Origin: Gammaproteobacteria bacterium
GTDB taxonomy: Bacteria; Pseudomonadota; Gammaproteobacteria; SZUA-152
Direction of reading: 5' to 3'
Assembly: GCA_030617485.1 (NCBI GenBank)
Contig: JAUWVK010000010.1
Location: forward strand, 1-21,745
DNA length: 21,745 nt
The translations under genes and the position numbers were made by a program. Positions within the stretch are counted from its first letter, which is position 1, and the number at the start of each line of letters is the position of its first letter. This document shows, one piece after another, positions 6,419 through 16,473 of the stretch. The notes beneath the pieces were generated by a model, which had not been told where the DNA came from, ran no database searches, and saw only the letters and a list, made by a program, of their open reading frames with translations.

Positions 6419-7819
6419 CTAATGCTTTTTATCTTTTTTCTTTACGAATTTTTTAAGTCGTTGTCGTTTATCAATTTGACTTTTAGTCAATTTGTTTTTT
6501 CTTCCTTTAAATGGGTTATCCCCGGTTTTAAAATTGATACGAACCGGTGTTCCCTCCAACTTTAATGCTTTACGGTAAATGTTGGCCAGATAACGCTGGT
6601 AGGCAGCAGGAACATCTTTTGTTTGATTACCGTGGATAATAATAGTTGGTGGATTTCTGCCGCCCTGATGTGCATAGCGTAGCTTAATGCGCCGCCCACG
6701 AACTAATGGTGGCTGATGATCAGTAACCGCTTTTTCAAGAATGCGAGTTAGCTCTGGCGTTGGAAAATTCTTTGTCGCTGAAATATAAGCCTTCTGAATA
6801 GGTTTGAATAAATCGCCCACACCCGAGCCATGCAATGCTGAAATAAAATACATACTGGCAAAATCTACGAATTGTAATCGACGCCCTAATTCATACTTAA
6901 CTCGTTCTCGCTCCGAACTATCAAGGCCATCCCACTTATTGACCGCTATTACCAACGAACGACCTTTATCCAGAACAAACCCCAGGAGGTGAAGATCCTG
7001 ATCGCTGATTCCCTGATGGGCATCAATAACCAGAACCACTACATGTGCTTCCTCGATCGCCTGTAATGCCTTTATTACACTGAATTTTTCCAGTTTATCG
7101 TAGACTTTCCTACGACGTCGCACGCCAGCCGTATCAATAAAGGTGTAACGCTGGCCTCTGCGCTCGAAAGGTACAAAAATACTGTCACGTGTTGTACCTG
7201 GCATATCAAACGTTAGTACACGTTCTTCACCTAATATTCTGTTGATCAGCGTCGATTTACCCACATTAGGCCGGCCAACAATCGCGATTTTTATGCCATG
7301 GTCTTCTTCCTCTTCTTCACTCTCCTCTTCGGGAAGCTCACTGAGTACAAAATCCATGAGGTCACGCACACCAGCACCTTGAGTTGCCGTAATACCATAT
7401 GGTTCGCCAATACCAAGATTATAAAAATCGGCAATCACTACGCTTGGATCAGAACCATCTATTTTATTGACGATCAGATAAACCGTTTTGCTGGAGCTTC
7501 TAAGTTTTCTGGCAATTTCATCATCACCCGGATTTAAACCATCGCGGGCATCAACAAGAAACAAAATGACATCAGCCTCTTCAACCGCCAACCAGGCCTG
7601 ATCAGCCATGAGCTCATCAATACCTTCTGCATTACCGGTCATACCTCCGGTATCCACTACCAGGTATGGCCTGTCTCCGAGTTTTCCATCACCGTATTTA
7701 CGGTCGCGTGTTAGCCCTGGCTGATCCGCCACCAGCGCATCACGCGAACGTGTAAGACAGTTAAAAAGTGTCGACTTTCCAACATTGGGGCGCCCAACAA
7801 GGGCGATAACTGGTTTCAC
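6419..7819 (-). CDS. der: Ribosome assembly GTPase Der (EngA)
   Basis: A 466-residue protein with the double-GTPase layout unique to Der. The first G domain has GRPNVGKST (9-17), DTGG (56-59) and NKID (118-121). The second has GRPNVGKST (182-190), DTAG (229-232) and NKWD (294-297). An acidic linker (about 163-173) joins them, and a C-terminal KH-like domain (about 350-440) ends in a very basic tail. Der acts in late 50S subunit maturation in the cytosol. The start is GTG at 7819 ([12 protein letters not shown], the usual N-terminus), and no strong ribosome site is visible. It is the last gene of the ndk-to-der block, 56 bp after bamB, in the conserved gammaproteobacterial order yfgM-bamB-der. 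Confidence 0.98.
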   Translation of the reverse strand: MKPVIALVGRPNVGKSTLFNCLTRSRDALVADQPGLTRDRKYGDGKLGDRPYLVVDTGGMTGNAEGIDELMADQAWLAVEEADVILFLVDARDGLNPGDDEIARKLRSSSKTVYLIVNKIDGSDPSVVIADFYNLGIGEPYGITATQGAGVRDLMDFVLSELPEEESEEEEEDHGIKIAIVGRPNVGKSTLINRILGEERVLTFDMPGTTRDSIFVPFERRGQRYTFIDTAGVRRRRKVYDKLEKFSVIKALQAIEEAHVVVLVIDAHQGISDQDLHLLGFVLDKGRSLVIAVNKWDGLDSSERERVKYELGRRLQFVDFASMYFISALHGSGVGDLFKPIQKAYISATKNFPTPELTRILEKAVTDHQPPLVRGRRIKLRYAHQGGRNPPTIIIHGNQTKDVPAAYQRYLANIYRKALKLEGTPVRINFKTGDNPFKGRKNKLTKSQIDKRQRLKKFVKKKDKKH

Positions 7820-7875
7820 TGTTTTATTAAACCTGGAGTTAACCTATTTTTGACTTGAATAACCTTACCGAAGAA

Positions 7876-9087
7876 TCAACGCGTTTCAGACTCTATCTGG
7901 AATGCTGCAAACGCTCCGGTATTGTCCCTAACGTAGAGGGTACTATTGCTTACGAATGGGGAAACAGTAACTAACCGTGGAAAATTTCCATCCTCATTTT
8001 CATCGAAAAAACTATCAGGCTCATTAGCTTCATTCCAGGCTTCACTCATGCTTTGCCTCGCAATAATCTTGCCATCTTCCACAGACAACCAATGGGCATA
8101 ACCTTCATAGTCTGCGACAACCACAGCATTATCCATAACTACTGGTGTACTGATTTCACGGCCTTTTAAATTATTTTGCCTCCATAGCGTTGCCCCGGTG
8201 CGCGCATCCAGGGACCACACCTGTCCTTCTGCATCACTAACGTATATACGAGCTGTAGTAACAGCAAGCCCTTTATAGGAAGACATTTTCCGCGCCCACT
8301 GAATTGTGCCATCGATTGTTGAAACAGATGCCACGCGACCCTGATAACTCGCAACATAAACGCTGTCATTGGAGGTCTGAAATAAACCATCGATATCAGA
8401 TAGCCGTTCCAAATCTGTCCTGCCTCTGGGTACAGTGATAGTTGCCTTCCAGTTAACCTCTCCTGTTTCTGAATTAAGAGAGACCAGTTTTCCATCAGCA
8501 AAACCTGCAATGATTTTATCCCCATTAATTATGGGGGTTGCTGTGCCACGCAACGTTAATTTTGGAATATCATGGTTATAGCTCCAGATAAGTTTTCCTG
8601 ACGTTGCATCAAGAGAAATCATTTTCCCATCTATGGTTTGAACAAAGAGAGAATGCCCAGATACCAATGGTGTAGCCAACATTCCAGATGTCAGCCTAAC
8701 GCGCCAGCGTTCTTCACCAGAACTTTTATCCAGGGCAATAATTTCTGCATTACGTGAGCCGATGAAAATTAAATTTTCGCCAACGCCAGGACCACTGGTT
8801 AGATTTTCATTGAGAGAAATTGCCCATAACCATTCACCGTTTTCTGAATCCATCAACCTGACATCACCATTTACACTGGCTATATATAATTCATTATCCA
8901 CAATGGCGGGCGGTAATTGGGCATTTGCAGATATCGGTACTTCGCCAGTTTTTTTCACCCACAGCGGAACAACCATCAACTCTGAAACAATCGGTTTAAG
9001 TTTTTCCGCACCAGAGTAATCTTTAGGTGCTGAACCACAGGAGGCTAACAACAATACCGTTAATAAAGTGACTACGAGTAAACGCAT
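7876..9087 (-). CDS. bamB: Outer-membrane assembly lipoprotein BamB
   Basis: A 403-residue lipoprotein with lipobox L14-A15-S16-C17. The rest is a beta-propeller of PQQ-like repeats, visible as repeated blade motifs such as DSENGEWLW, DKSSGEERWR, DATSGKLIWSY, NSETGEVNWK, DGTIQWAR and DARTGATLWR. BamB is the periplasmic scaffold of the BAM complex, which folds outer-membrane barrels and would include the DUF3570 protein encoded nearby. An acidic insertion at about 347-371 (around NEPDSFFDENEDG) sits before the last blade strand. The gene starts 2 bp after the yfgM stop, so the two are almost certainly co-translated. It is a conserved operon member between yfgM and der. Confidence 0.97.
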   Translation of the reverse strand: MRLLVVTLLTVLLLASCGSAPKDYSGAEKLKPIVSELMVVPLWVKKTGEVPISANAQLPPAIVDNELYIASVNGDVRLMDSENGEWLWAISLNENLTSGPGVGENLIFIGSRNAEIIALDKSSGEERWRVRLTSGMLATPLVSGHSLFVQTIDGKMISLDATSGKLIWSYNHDIPKLTLRGTATPIINGDKIIAGFADGKLVSLNSETGEVNWKATITVPRGRTDLERLSDIDGLFQTSNDSVYVASYQGRVASVSTIDGTIQWARKMSSYKGLAVTTARIYVSDAEGQVWSLDARTGATLWRQNNLKGREISTPVVMDNAVVVADYEGYAHWLSVEDGKIIARQSMSEAWNEANEPDSFFDENEDGNFPRLVTVSPFVSNSTLYVRDNTGAFAAFQIESETR

Positions 9088-9089
9088 AA

Positions 9090-9752
9090 TCAGGACATGC
9101 TCTCTGTGGTCATTACTGTATTGACTGAGCCAAGATCATCCAGTTTCATTTGTAAGCTGTTGCGATCCGGAGCTCCTGGAGACAATTGTTTCAGTGCTCT
9201 TGTATAAGCTGTGCGTGCAGATTCTGGCTTCCCATCAACGGTATAAATATCACCTTTCAGATGCTCATAGGCAGACGTGTAAACTCCAGTATCGGGAATA
9301 TTCAATATAGCCAGAGCTTCAGTCATATTTTTCTCTGCTAACAATATTCTACTCAACCTCAGCCTGGCCTCATGCTTTACAGTATCCTGAGAAGAATTAT
9401 CCAACGCCCAACGCAAATGTGATGAAGCAGCAACAAGATCGCCAGCATCCGTTTTTACCCTTGCCATTGTCATAGCAGCTAATGCAGCATAGGGGGTATC
9501 CGAATATTGACCTAGCAATTGTGCGCCATGTGTAGTCGCTCCATCAATATTTCCCGACATCATCTTTTCCTGCATGTTCAGGTATTCAGTAGATGCGGAT
9601 TCCATATAGGAATTTTGGCCATCAATCCACGCGCGACCACCTACCAAAGCGGCAACACCAATTGCCACACCCCCGATAAGAGACCATCTATTTTCTTTCC
9701 ACCATTTTTTGATAGCTTCAACTTGTTGTTCTTCTGTTGAATGAATTTCCAC
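9090..9752 (-). CDS. yfgM: Ancillary SecYEG translocon subunit YfgM
   Basis: A 220-residue inner-membrane protein. A short cytosolic N-terminus (EEQQVEAIKKWWKENRW) is followed by one membrane segment (about 24-43, LIGGVAIGVAALVGG) and a periplasmic TPR-like helical domain. YfgM associates with the SecYEG translocon and PpiD to help secreted proteins into the periplasm. The start is GTG at 9752, supported by GGAG eight bases upstream. It lies 25 bp after hisS and 2 bp before bamB, the standard order. Length is close to that of E. coli YfgM. Confidence 0.95.
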   Translation of the reverse strand: MEIHSTEEQQVEAIKKWWKENRWSLIGGVAIGVAALVGGRAWIDGQNSYMESASTEYLNMQEKMMSGNIDGATTHGAQLLGQYSDTPYAALAAMTMARVKTDAGDLVAASSHLRWALDNSSQDTVKHEARLRLSRILLAEKNMTEALAILNIPDTGVYTSAYEHLKGDIYTVDGKPESARTAYTRALKQLSPGAPDRNSLQMKLDDLGSVNTVMTTESMS

Positions 9753-9777
9753 TACGTTATCTCCACTCTCTCAATAA

Positions 9778-11070
9778 TTAGTTTGCTAAATTTAATCCAG
9801 TATCATCGAAATAACTAACCAGCCATTCTGATAACACACTCTGTTCTATTGTTTGCTGGGGTTTATCTTCTCGTAAAAACTTGACACTGATTGTTAAATT
9901 AGATATTTCATCATCACCCAGAATCAATGCCACTTTTGCTCCACTTTTATCTGCTTTTTTAAACTGACTCTTGAAACTACCACCACCACAATGCGTAAGC
10001 ACTCGAAAACCAGGTATCTTATCTCGCAATCGCTCTGCCAACACAAGACCTGGTTGTTGTGTCATTTCACCCACCAGTACAAGATAAGCATGGGGCAAAT
10101 TATCTGGCTGGAGGTTCTCTCGCACTAACTCTAGTAATCGCTCCAGACCCAAAGCGAAACCAGCAGCAGGAACAGGTTTTCCGCCAAGCTGTTCTACCAA
10201 CGCATCAAAACGCCCACCAGCACATACTGTTCCTTGTGCTCCTAATTTATCAGTAACCCATTCAAATACTGTACGGCTATAATAATCCAGGCCACGTACC
10301 AGACATGGATTGATACGGTACTTTACCCCTGCAGCATCCAACAACCTGCATAGGCTATCAAAATGCGCCTGTGATTCAGCATCAAGATACTCGGTTAATT
10401 TAGGTGCACCTTCAACTACTGCCCGCATATCCGGATTTTTGGTATCCAGAATCCTCATTGGATTGCTTCCCAGACGACGCAAACTATCTTCATCAAGCTG
10501 ATTTTTATTGGTGGTGAAGTATTCTACTAATTTTTCACGGTAGACTTTTCTTGCCTCACTAGTACCAAGAGAATTTATTTGCAGCTCCAGTCCATCCAGC
10601 CCCAGATTCTTCCATAATCTCGCCGTCAACAGAATCAATTCTGCATCTAAATCAGGGCCTGTCATGCCAAATGTTTCTACTCCAATCTGGTGGAACTGAC
10701 GATAGCGCCCTTTCTGTGGGCGCTCATGGCGAAACATTGGCCCCATGTACCAGAGTCGTTGCACCTGATTGTGTAATAACCCGTTCTGAATCGCCGCGCG
10801 CACACAGGAAGCGGTACCTTCCGGGCGCAGTGTTAAGCTGTCGCCATTTCTATCTTCAAAACTGTACATTTCCTTTTCAACAATATCGGTAACTTCACCA
10901 ATAGAGCGCTTAAACAAATCGGTTTTCTCCAGGACAGGGGTACGAATTTCCTGATAACCATAGGCCATTAATACATCACGTATTGTCGCTTCAAGTTCCT
11001 GCCAATAAGGAGTGTCATCCGGTAGAATGTCATTCATCCCCCGAATGGCTTGTATAATCTTCTGAGCCAA
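9778..11070 (-). CDS. hisS: Histidyl-tRNA synthetase
   Basis: A 430-residue class II aminoacyl-tRNA synthetase that charges tRNA-His. The N-terminal [12 protein letters not shown] is diagnostic. Motif 2 covers [16 protein letters not shown] (113-128). The histidine-binding peptide is [14 protein letters not shown] (257-270), and motif 3 is [11 protein letters not shown] (302-312). The C-terminal anticodon-binding domain follows from about 325. The only sensible start is TTG at 11070, giving [11 protein letters not shown] with a weak GGGA upstream; no nearby ATG preserves the N-terminal motif. It lies 96 bp downstream of ispG and 25 bp upstream of yfgM. Confidence 0.98.
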   Translation of the reverse strand: MAQKIIQAIRGMNDILPDDTPYWQELEATIRDVLMAYGYQEIRTPVLEKTDLFKRSIGEVTDIVEKEMYSFEDRNGDSLTLRPEGTASCVRAAIQNGLLHNQVQRLWYMGPMFRHERPQKGRYRQFHQIGVETFGMTGPDLDAELILLTARLWKNLGLDGLELQINSLGTSEARKVYREKLVEYFTTNKNQLDEDSLRRLGSNPMRILDTKNPDMRAVVEGAPKLTEYLDAESQAHFDSLCRLLDAAGVKYRINPCLVRGLDYYSRTVFEWVTDKLGAQGTVCAGGRFDALVEQLGGKPVPAAGFALGLERLLELVRENLQPDNLPHAYLVLVGEMTQQPGLVLAERLRDKIPGFRVLTHCGGGSFKSQFKKADKSGAKVALILGDDEISNLTISVKFLREDKPQQTIEQSVLSEWLVSYFDDTGLNLAN

Positions 11071-11166
11071 GTATTTATTCCCGTGAAAATTTGTTTTTAT
11101 TTTTCAAAATTGTTGTTTATAACTGTTATCAATAAAAGATTATTGGAATACTAATTACCTAATTTA

Positions 11167-12303
11167 TTACCGGGCGATCTGCTTGATTTCAATATCCCCC
11201 AACTGACCTGAATTTTCCTGACGACGTTTAACTTCAGCCCGAACTGCTCGCTCAAGCTCATCAAGTAAATCTTCATTACTTACCTTATGATCAGGCTTAC
11301 CCCCCATATACAAAAGATTTGGCTCACCACCGGTCAAACCAATATCCGCTTCACGCGCTTCGCCAGGCCCATTAACAACACAACCGATAACAGCCACATC
11401 CATTGGCTCCAGAATATCTTCAAGCCTTTCTTCAAGTGCATTTACCGTAGAAACCACATCAAACTGTTGTCGCGAGCACGAAGGACAGGCGATCAGGTTT
11501 ATACCTTTGCTACGAACATGTAAGCTCTTGAGAATATCAAAACCAACTTTCACCTCTTGCACGGGGTCTGCCGCGAGAGAAACCCGAATGGTATCTCCAA
11601 TTCCTTGCGCCAAAAGCATGCCTAAACCAATCGCAGATTTTACTGCGCCAGCACGTATACCACCGGCTTCGGTTATTCCCAGGTGTAAAGGTTGTTCAAT
11701 CTGGCTTGCCAATTTTTGATAAGCCGCCACCGTCATAAACACATCCGAAGCTTTAAGGCTGATTTTAAAATCCTGGAAATCAAGCCTGTCTAGTATATCG
11801 ATATGCCGCATAGCTGATTCGACCAAAGCTTCTGGAGTGGGTTCCCCATATTTCTTCTGTAAATCTTTTTCCAGCGAACCTGCATTTACACCAATTCTTA
11901 TTGGTATGCCATTATCACGAGCTGCAGACACCACTGCTTGCACCCGATCTTCACGACCGATGTTACCTGGATTGATTCGCAAACAATCCACACCCAGCTC
12001 AGCCACCCGAAGTGCAATTTTATAATCAAAATGGATGTCACTAATCAGCGGAACATTAACCCGTTGTTTAATTTTACCAAATGCTTCCGCGGCATCCATG
12101 CTGGGTACAGAGACGCGCACGATGTCGACACCGGCATTTTCTAATGCTTCTATCTGAGCGACGGTTGCATCAACATCCATCGTTTCAGTATTGGTCATAC
12201 TCTGAACAGACACAGGCGCATCACCACCCACCAGCACATCTCCCACTTTAATCTGACGAGATTTGCGGCGTTTAATTTGTTGATATTCTGGTTTATCAAT
12301 CAT
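11167..12303 (-). CDS. ispG: 4-hydroxy-3-methylbut-2-enyl diphosphate synthase IspG (GcpE)
   Basis: A 378-residue Fe-S enzyme of the MEP isoprenoid pathway that converts MEcPP to HMBPP. The TIM-barrel part opens with [10 protein letters not shown] (32-41). The [4Fe-4S] ligands are Cys273 and Cys276 (IACPSC) and Cys308 ([10 protein letters not shown]), with Glu315 as the fourth ligand by homology to the bacterial enzyme. It is the short, two-domain form, as expected in Gammaproteobacteria. The start is ATG at 12303. It lies 47 bp after rodZ and needs clusters of the kind made by the isc operon in this window. Confidence 0.98.
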   Translation of the reverse strand: MIDKPEYQQIKRRKSRQIKVGDVLVGGDAPVSVQSMTNTETMDVDATVAQIEALENAGVDIVRVSVPSMDAAEAFGKIKQRVNVPLISDIHFDYKIALRVAELGVDCLRINPGNIGREDRVQAVVSAARDNGIPIRIGVNAGSLEKDLQKKYGEPTPEALVESAMRHIDILDRLDFQDFKISLKASDVFMTVAAYQKLASQIEQPLHLGITEAGGIRAGAVKSAIGLGMLLAQGIGDTIRVSLAADPVQEVKVGFDILKSLHVRSKGINLIACPSCSRQQFDVVSTVNALEERLEDILEPMDVAVIGCVVNGPGEAREADIGLTGGEPNLLYMGGKPDHKVSNEDLLDELERAVRAEVKRRQENSGQLGDIEIKQIAR

Positions 12304-12350
12304 GATTAGTCTATTCCGAAATAAATGTTTTCTGGCTACCGCTCATTTGG

Positions 12351-13322
12351 TCACCTTACTTCACCAACCAGGAATCGTGCACTTTTCCTGCTAGCAAAAC
12401 GTGAGAGATCGTGAGGCTCACCATTAAACATAATACTCACACCCTTAACAAAACCTAAGCGCACATTAAAAGGAGCTATTCCAGCGACAGTGTGCGACAT
12501 TCCTTCCTTACCCAGCCTGTACAAAAGACGTTCATCTTTCGAATCAGTAACCTCAACCCAGGACTCTTTAGTAAAGTACAAAGTTAATTCAGAAAGAGCT
12601 TTACTCGGTACCACATCTTCAAGCTGTGCATGTTTTCTGACATTATTTTTTAATGGTTCTGCAAATGGCGCTGGGATTGACGCTTTAGCAGGCTTACTTA
12701 ATGATTCTTCCTTTCTTAAAGAGGGCTTCATTAATTCCTGAGGGGTCGAAACTCCTTTATCGGGTGTCACCTTGTTTATAGGATTATCCGCTATCGAATC
12801 CATTACAGAATCAGTTTCACTTATGCCATCACTACTAATATTCACCGCTGTTGAAACTCTATTATCATTGGTCAAAAAAATATAAACGCCAACAACCAGC
12901 AAAACAATAACGACGCCCCACATAAGCGCCATACCCAAACCAGTACTACCACTTAAGGACATGTTCAACGATGAAGCTTTGCTAACCTGCCCGTAATCAT
13001 TGGCTGCTGGGCTAGAGGCAGGATCCATTGACGGTAACTCCATTTCTGCCAGCGCCTTAAAATCAGCAACAATTTCATCGCCAGATAAATTGACCAGCTT
13101 GGCATAAGATCGTAAATAACCAGCAACAAAAACGGGGGGCGCTATCTTTTCTACTTCTCCCAGCTCTAGAGATTCAATTTTTCCAACACTCAACTTCAAA
13201 TGGCTTGCTACTTCTTCACGGCTTAATTCGCAAGCCTCTCTTGCTCTACGTAATCGAGCACCCGGCGGCGGGCCCCCAGCAGAATCCGAAGATTCGATGT
13301 TATTTTCATCGAAGTGATTCAC
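12351..13322 (-). CDS. rodZ: Cell-shape protein RodZ
   Basis: A 323-residue bitopic inner-membrane protein. A Cro/CI-like helix-turn-helix domain lies at about 20-90 (ARLRRAREACELSREEVA, LKLSVGKIESLE, FVAGYLRSYAK). One membrane segment follows at about 129-150, then a linker and the periplasmic DUF4115 domain (about 246-316, ELTLYFTKESWVEV). RodZ links MreB filaments to the elongasome and maintains rod shape. The GTG start at 13322 directly abuts the pilW stop (TAG then GTG), consistent with coupled translation. The periplasmic linker is poorly conserved and rich in Ser, Lys and Pro, as is usual. Confidence 0.95.
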   Translation of the reverse strand: MNHFDENNIESSDSAGGPPPGARLRRAREACELSREEVASHLKLSVGKIESLELGEVEKIAPPVFVAGYLRSYAKLVNLSGDEIVADFKALAEMELPSMDPASSPAANDYGQVSKASSLNMSLSGSTGLGMALMWGVVIVLLVVGVYIFLTNDNRVSTAVNISSDGISETDSVMDSIADNPINKVTPDKGVSTPQELMKPSLRKEESLSKPAKASIPAPFAEPLKNNVRKHAQLEDVVPSKALSELTLYFTKESWVEVTDSKDERLLYRLGKEGMSHTVAGIAPFNVRLGFVKGVSIMFNGEPHDLSRFASRKSARFLVGEVR

Positions 13323-14078
13323 CTATTTCTTACCATACTTAGATTCCAACAATTTTTTAGTTTCGTTGGAGTCCGGGAAATTTCTGCGCAATTGTGACTC
13401 GTAATCCATCACAGCTTTTTTATCGCCAAGCTTCTTCTCTACCTGAATACCCAACATCAAGCTGGGCGGATTCATTTTTGCGACTTCCTGATATCGCTGC
13501 AAATAGGCCCGGCCAGACATGTAACGTTTCTTTTCAATTCCAATACGTACCATTTGAAGTAGTGCACCAGGCAACTTAGGGTTTAATTGCAAAGCTTGTC
13601 GTAAATACTTTTCAGCTTTACCATAATCTGGTACTTGCATAATACAAATACCTAAATTTTCTAGTGCCTGAGCAGGTGTACGGTAACCACGACTGTCTAA
13701 GGATTGTAAATAATGTCGCTCAGCTTCTAATGGTTGTCCGATCTTACATAATAGATTGGCGAAATTATTATGAATATCGCCATTTTCCGGCCTTAACTCC
13801 AGCGCAGTTTCATAATGTTCTCTAGCTTTTTCATCTTCACCCAGTTCCTGATAAACCACCGCAATACTGCTATGCGCCTCAGGATAATCCGGTACCGCTT
13901 TTAGCGCTTTTTTGAATTTTTCCAGCGATGCTTCCACTTTCCCCTGTCTAAAATAACCAACCCCAAGCCGCCAATTACTTTCTGCAATTTTATGATTATC
14001 TTCCTGTTGTTGAGTCCCCGCACAGGCCAGCAACAAAAAGCTTAAACTAACTATAGTTAATACCCGCGCCTGACTCAT
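13323..14078 (-). CDS. pilW: Type IV pilus assembly lipoprotein PilW (PilF), TPR protein
   Basis: A 251-residue lipoprotein with lipobox L16-L17-A18-C19. It is followed by at least four TPR units (for example [68 protein letters not shown]). PilW/PilF is the pilotin that places the PilQ secretin in the outer membrane for type IV pili. This position between rlmN and rodZ is conserved in piliated Gammaproteobacteria, and E. coli lacks the gene here. Its ATG overlaps the rlmN stop by four bases (ATGA), and its stop abuts rodZ, so the three are tightly coupled. Confidence 0.95.
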   Translation of the reverse strand: MSQARVLTIVSLSFLLLACAGTQQQEDNHKIAESNWRLGVGYFRQGKVEASLEKFKKALKAVPDYPEAHSSIAVVYQELGEDEKAREHYETALELRPENGDIHNNFANLLCKIGQPLEAERHYLQSLDSRGYRTPAQALENLGICIMQVPDYGKAEKYLRQALQLNPKLPGALLQMVRIGIEKKRYMSGRAYLQRYQEVAKMNPPSLMLGIQVEKKLGDKKAVMDYESQLRRNFPDSNETKKLLESKYGKK

Positions 14079-15181
14079 CCTGTCGCTACCTTTTTTTGAG
14101 ATGGTTGGGATACACTTTGAGTACGCTTTGTTTTATCCATTACTTTTCCGACTAATTGACCACATGCAGCATCAATGTCATCACCTCGGGTCCGACGAGT
14201 AATAGTTATCAAACCACCCTTAATTAATATGTCTCGAAAGCGATCTATAGCTGCATCACTAGAACGACTATACTGGGTATCAGGAAATGGATTAAAAGGG
14301 ATTAAATTGACTTTCGACGGCACACCGCGAAGCACTTTTACCAACGCCCTGGCATGCTCGGGTTTATCATTCACCCCATCAAGCATTACGTACTCAATCG
14401 TTATCTTGCGACGCGTATCACCTTCTATATAATTTTTACAGGCATCTAACACTTCGCTAATAGGATATTTCTTATTGAGTGGCACCAATTCATTTCGTAA
14501 CTCATCAGTAGGCGCATGCAAAGAAAGTGCAAGCGCTACATCACTAACCTCTTTCAGGCGACCCAGGGCTGGCACTACGCCTGAAGTACTTACTGTCACA
14601 CGACGTTTCGACAACCCATAGGCAAAGTCATCCATCAGTAGGTCGATAGCTTTTACCGTGTTATCAAAATTTAACAGTGGTTCACCCATCCCCATGAATA
14701 CAATATTGGAGATAACCCTGTCACCCTTCGGGTCTCTCCCCAGTGCTTTATTCGCCACCCATATTTGGCCAATGATTTCCGCAACAGATAAATTTCGATT
14801 GAAGCCTTGCTGCCCTGTCGAACAAAAAGAACATTCCAGCGCGCAACCAACCTGAGAAGAAACACATAAAGTACCCCGGGTCTTCTCCGGGATAAAAACA
14901 GTTTCCACTGAATTACCATTGTCGAGCTTCAATAGCCATTTGTGAGTACCATCACTGGAGACCTGATCCAGTAAAACTTCAGGGGTTCGAATTTCAGCTG
15001 TTTCTTTAAGCCGGGCACGCAAAGCCTTACTCAGGTTAGTCATCTCATCAAAATCACTCACAGCATATTGATGCAGCCACTGAATAACCTGCTTGGCACG
15101 AAAACTTTTTTCACCCAAACCGGTAAAAAAAATCTCCATGTCCGCACGGTTCAAATCCAGCAGATTAATTTTGGCACTCAT
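14075..15181 (-). CDS. rlmN: Dual-specificity RNA methyltransferase RlmN
   Basis: A 368-residue radical SAM enzyme that methylates C2 of A2503 in 23S rRNA and of A37 in a set of tRNAs. The cluster motif C-x3-C-x2-C is Cys113, Cys117 and Cys120 ([12 protein letters not shown]). Cys106 precedes it in LCVSSQ. Cys340 (DAACGQL) corresponds to the E. coli Cys355 that carries or resolves the methyl group. GEPLLNF and FNPFPDTQY are further family blocks. The start is ATG at 15181, 21 bp downstream of ndk. It needs a [4Fe-4S] cluster, so it depends on the neighbouring isc system. Confidence 0.98.
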   Translation of the reverse strand: MSAKINLLDLNRADMEIFFTGLGEKSFRAKQVIQWLHQYAVSDFDEMTNLSKALRARLKETAEIRTPEVLLDQVSSDGTHKWLLKLDNGNSVETVFIPEKTRGTLCVSSQVGCALECSFCSTGQQGFNRNLSVAEIIGQIWVANKALGRDPKGDRVISNIVFMGMGEPLLNFDNTVKAIDLLMDDFAYGLSKRRVTVSTSGVVPALGRLKEVSDVALALSLHAPTDELRNELVPLNKKYPISEVLDACKNYIEGDTRRKITIEYVMLDGVNDKPEHARALVKVLRGVPSKVNLIPFNPFPDTQYSRSSDAAIDRFRDILIKGGLITITRRTRGDDIDAACGQLVGKVMDKTKRTQSVSQPSQKKVATG

Positions 15182-15202
15182 AAGATAATTCCGATTTAAA
15201 GC

Positions 15203-15634
15203 CTAGCGTGTACGCGCAGAAATTTCGTCATCAGAAAAGAAATAAGCAATTTCAACGGCGGCTGTTTCCGGAGCATCAGAACCATGTACGGCATTTTCAT
15301 CAATGGAGCTGGCAAAATCAGCGCGTATCGTACCGGCATCAGCTTCTTTAGGATTGGTGGCGCCCATAACGGTACGGTTGGTCAGAATGGCATCCTCACC
15401 CTCCAGAACCTGAACCATTACCGGCCCGGAAATCATGAACTCTACAAGATCATTAAAGAATGGACGCTCTTTGTGCACAGCATAAAAACCTTCGGCCTTA
15501 TCACGACCAAGGTGCAACATTTTCGACGCAATAATTTTCAGGCCTGCCTTCTCAAAACGGGCGTAGATAGCGCCAATATGATTATTGGCTACTGCATCAG
15601 GTTTAACGATGGAAAAGGTTCTCTCAATTGTCAC
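15203..15634 (-). CDS. ndk: Nucleoside diphosphate kinase
   Basis: A 143-residue enzyme that transfers the gamma phosphate from ATP to NDPs through a phospho-histidine. The active-site block is [12 protein letters not shown] with His117, and the N-terminal [11 protein letters not shown] is typical. Length equals that of E. coli Ndk. The start is GTG at 15634, with AGGGGA about seven bases upstream. It is the first gene of the block after the isc terminator, with a candidate -10 box 42 bp upstream of its start. Confidence 0.98.
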   Translation of the reverse strand: MTIERTFSIVKPDAVANNHIGAIYARFEKAGLKIIASKMLHLGRDKAEGFYAVHKERPFFNDLVEFMISGPVMVQVLEGEDAILTNRTVMGATNPKEADAGTIRADFASSIDENAVHGSDAPETAAVEIAYFFSDDEISARTR

Positions 15635-15667
15635 AAAATATCCCCTAAAAATGATCCTGGCTTCTCT

Positions 15668-15705
15668 AAACCCCTTATTATACTAGAGAATTGGGAGAAA
15701 CCCCT
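15668..15705 (-). promoter_or_regulatory. Candidate ndk promoter with flanking direct repeats
   Basis: On the minus strand a perfect TATAAT (15677-15682) stands 42 bp before the ndk start. No good TTGACA is found 15-19 bp upstream of it. The octamer AGGGGTTT occurs twice on the same strand, at 15698-15705 and 15668-15675, 30 bp apart and bracketing the -10 box. A weak -35 plus paired repeats would suit an activator-dependent or repressed promoter, but this is inference. Confidence 0.45.
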
Positions 15706-15794
15706 AGAGGGAAAATCGACTATTTTCGGACATTTGTTGGACTGAAGATGGTGCAGGATTAGAGCGAAAGCAGCAGAAACGGGGAGGCTCTTGC

Positions 15795-15829
15795 AAAATG
15801 GCCTGAAAAGGGGATTTTCGGGCCATTTT
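15795..15829 (-). terminator. Strong intrinsic terminator of the isc operon
   Basis: A 15-bp stem with a single G-T wobble pairs 15795-15809 with 15815-15829 around a five-base loop. The minus-strand stem ends in TTTT. A T-run also flanks the plus side, so it could act in both directions. It sits 18 bp after the iscX stop and separates the isc operon from ndk. Confidence 0.88.
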
Positions 15830-15847
15830 TATATCATAATGAGGGGG

Positions 15848-16048
15848 TTACTCGCGTTCCTCGATCCACGCGGCCTGGGCAGCCTCAAGAATACGTTCGC
15901 CACAATGCTCTGGGACATCATCAAACTCATCCAGCGCCTGAATCCAGTTACGGAGATCCACAAAATTTACCTGGCTGGGATCCGCATCAGGATGCGCTTC
16001 ATCCAGCGCAATGGCAATTTCCAGTGATTCTGTCCACTTCAAACCCAT
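15848..16048 (-). CDS. iscX: Iron-sulfur assembly accessory protein IscX
   Basis: A 66-residue acidic helical protein matching IscX (YfhJ). Typical elements are LKWTESLEIAIAL, HPDADP and NFVDLRNWI. IscX binds IscS and iron and adjusts the rate of cluster assembly on IscU. The start is ATG at 16048, 15 bp after fdx. It is the last gene of the isc operon, followed by the hairpin terminator. Length equals that of E. coli IscX. Confidence 0.96.
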   Translation of the reverse strand: MGLKWTESLEIAIALDEAHPDADPSQVNFVDLRNWIQALDEFDDVPEHCGERILEAAQAAWIEERE

Positions 16049-16063
16049 AGTGAGCCACTCCGC

Positions 16064-16402
16064 CTAATGATTTTCAGACACCATGTTTATGGTGTATTTG
16101 GGGATTTCGACCACCATATCCTCAGTGCCTACCCTCGCCTGACAGCTCAAGCGTGAATCTGGCTCCAGCCCCCAGGCTTTATCCAACAAATCGTCTTCCT
16201 CTTCAGTTGACTCCTCCAGGGAATTAAAGCCTTCACGAATCACCACGTGACAGGTGGTACAGGCACAGGACTTTTCACAGGCGTGCTCAATATCTAAACC
16301 ATTGGCCAATGCCGCATCACAGATAGTATCACCAGTTTTGGCTTCAATTACGGCACCCTCTGGGCAGATTTCTTCGTGAGGTAAAAAAATAATTTGTGGC
16401 AT
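16064..16402 (-). CDS. fdx: ISC-type [2Fe-2S] ferredoxin
   Basis: A 112-residue adrenodoxin-like ferredoxin that supplies electrons for cluster assembly. Cluster ligands are Cys42, Cys48 and Cys51 (HACEKSCACTTC) and Cys87 (LSCQAR), the same numbering as E. coli Fdx. Cys46 or Cys50-type extra cysteines are limited to Cys46-region residues typical of this subfamily rather than new sites. The start is ATG at 16402. It follows hscA by 71 bp, a spacer that contains a perfect 7-bp hairpin, and precedes iscX by 15 bp. Confidence 0.96.
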   Translation of the reverse strand: MPQIIFLPHEEICPEGAVIEAKTGDTICDAALANGLDIEHACEKSCACTTCHVVIREGFNSLEESTEEEDDLLDKAWGLEPDSRLSCQARVGTEDMVVEIPKYTINMVSENH

Positions 16403-16440
16403 TTCTAAAATTTTCTCAAATGGGTATTCTTAAACTTCCC

Positions 16441-16457
16441 CTGCTAAGTTTTAGCAG
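16441..16457 (-). other. Perfect stem-loop between hscA and fdx
   Basis: CTGCTAA pairs with TTAGCAG around a three-base GTT loop. It lies 38 bp before the fdx start and has no T-run on the minus strand, so it is not a standard terminator. It could stabilise or process the operon transcript; function is inference. Confidence 0.45.
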
Positions 16458-16473
16458 AAGCATCAATTCCTGA

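Noticed and set aside
15284..15745. A 153-codon frame antisense to ndk
   Set aside because: It is the reverse-strand shadow of a conserved enzyme. It has no protein-family pattern and runs into the promoter region.
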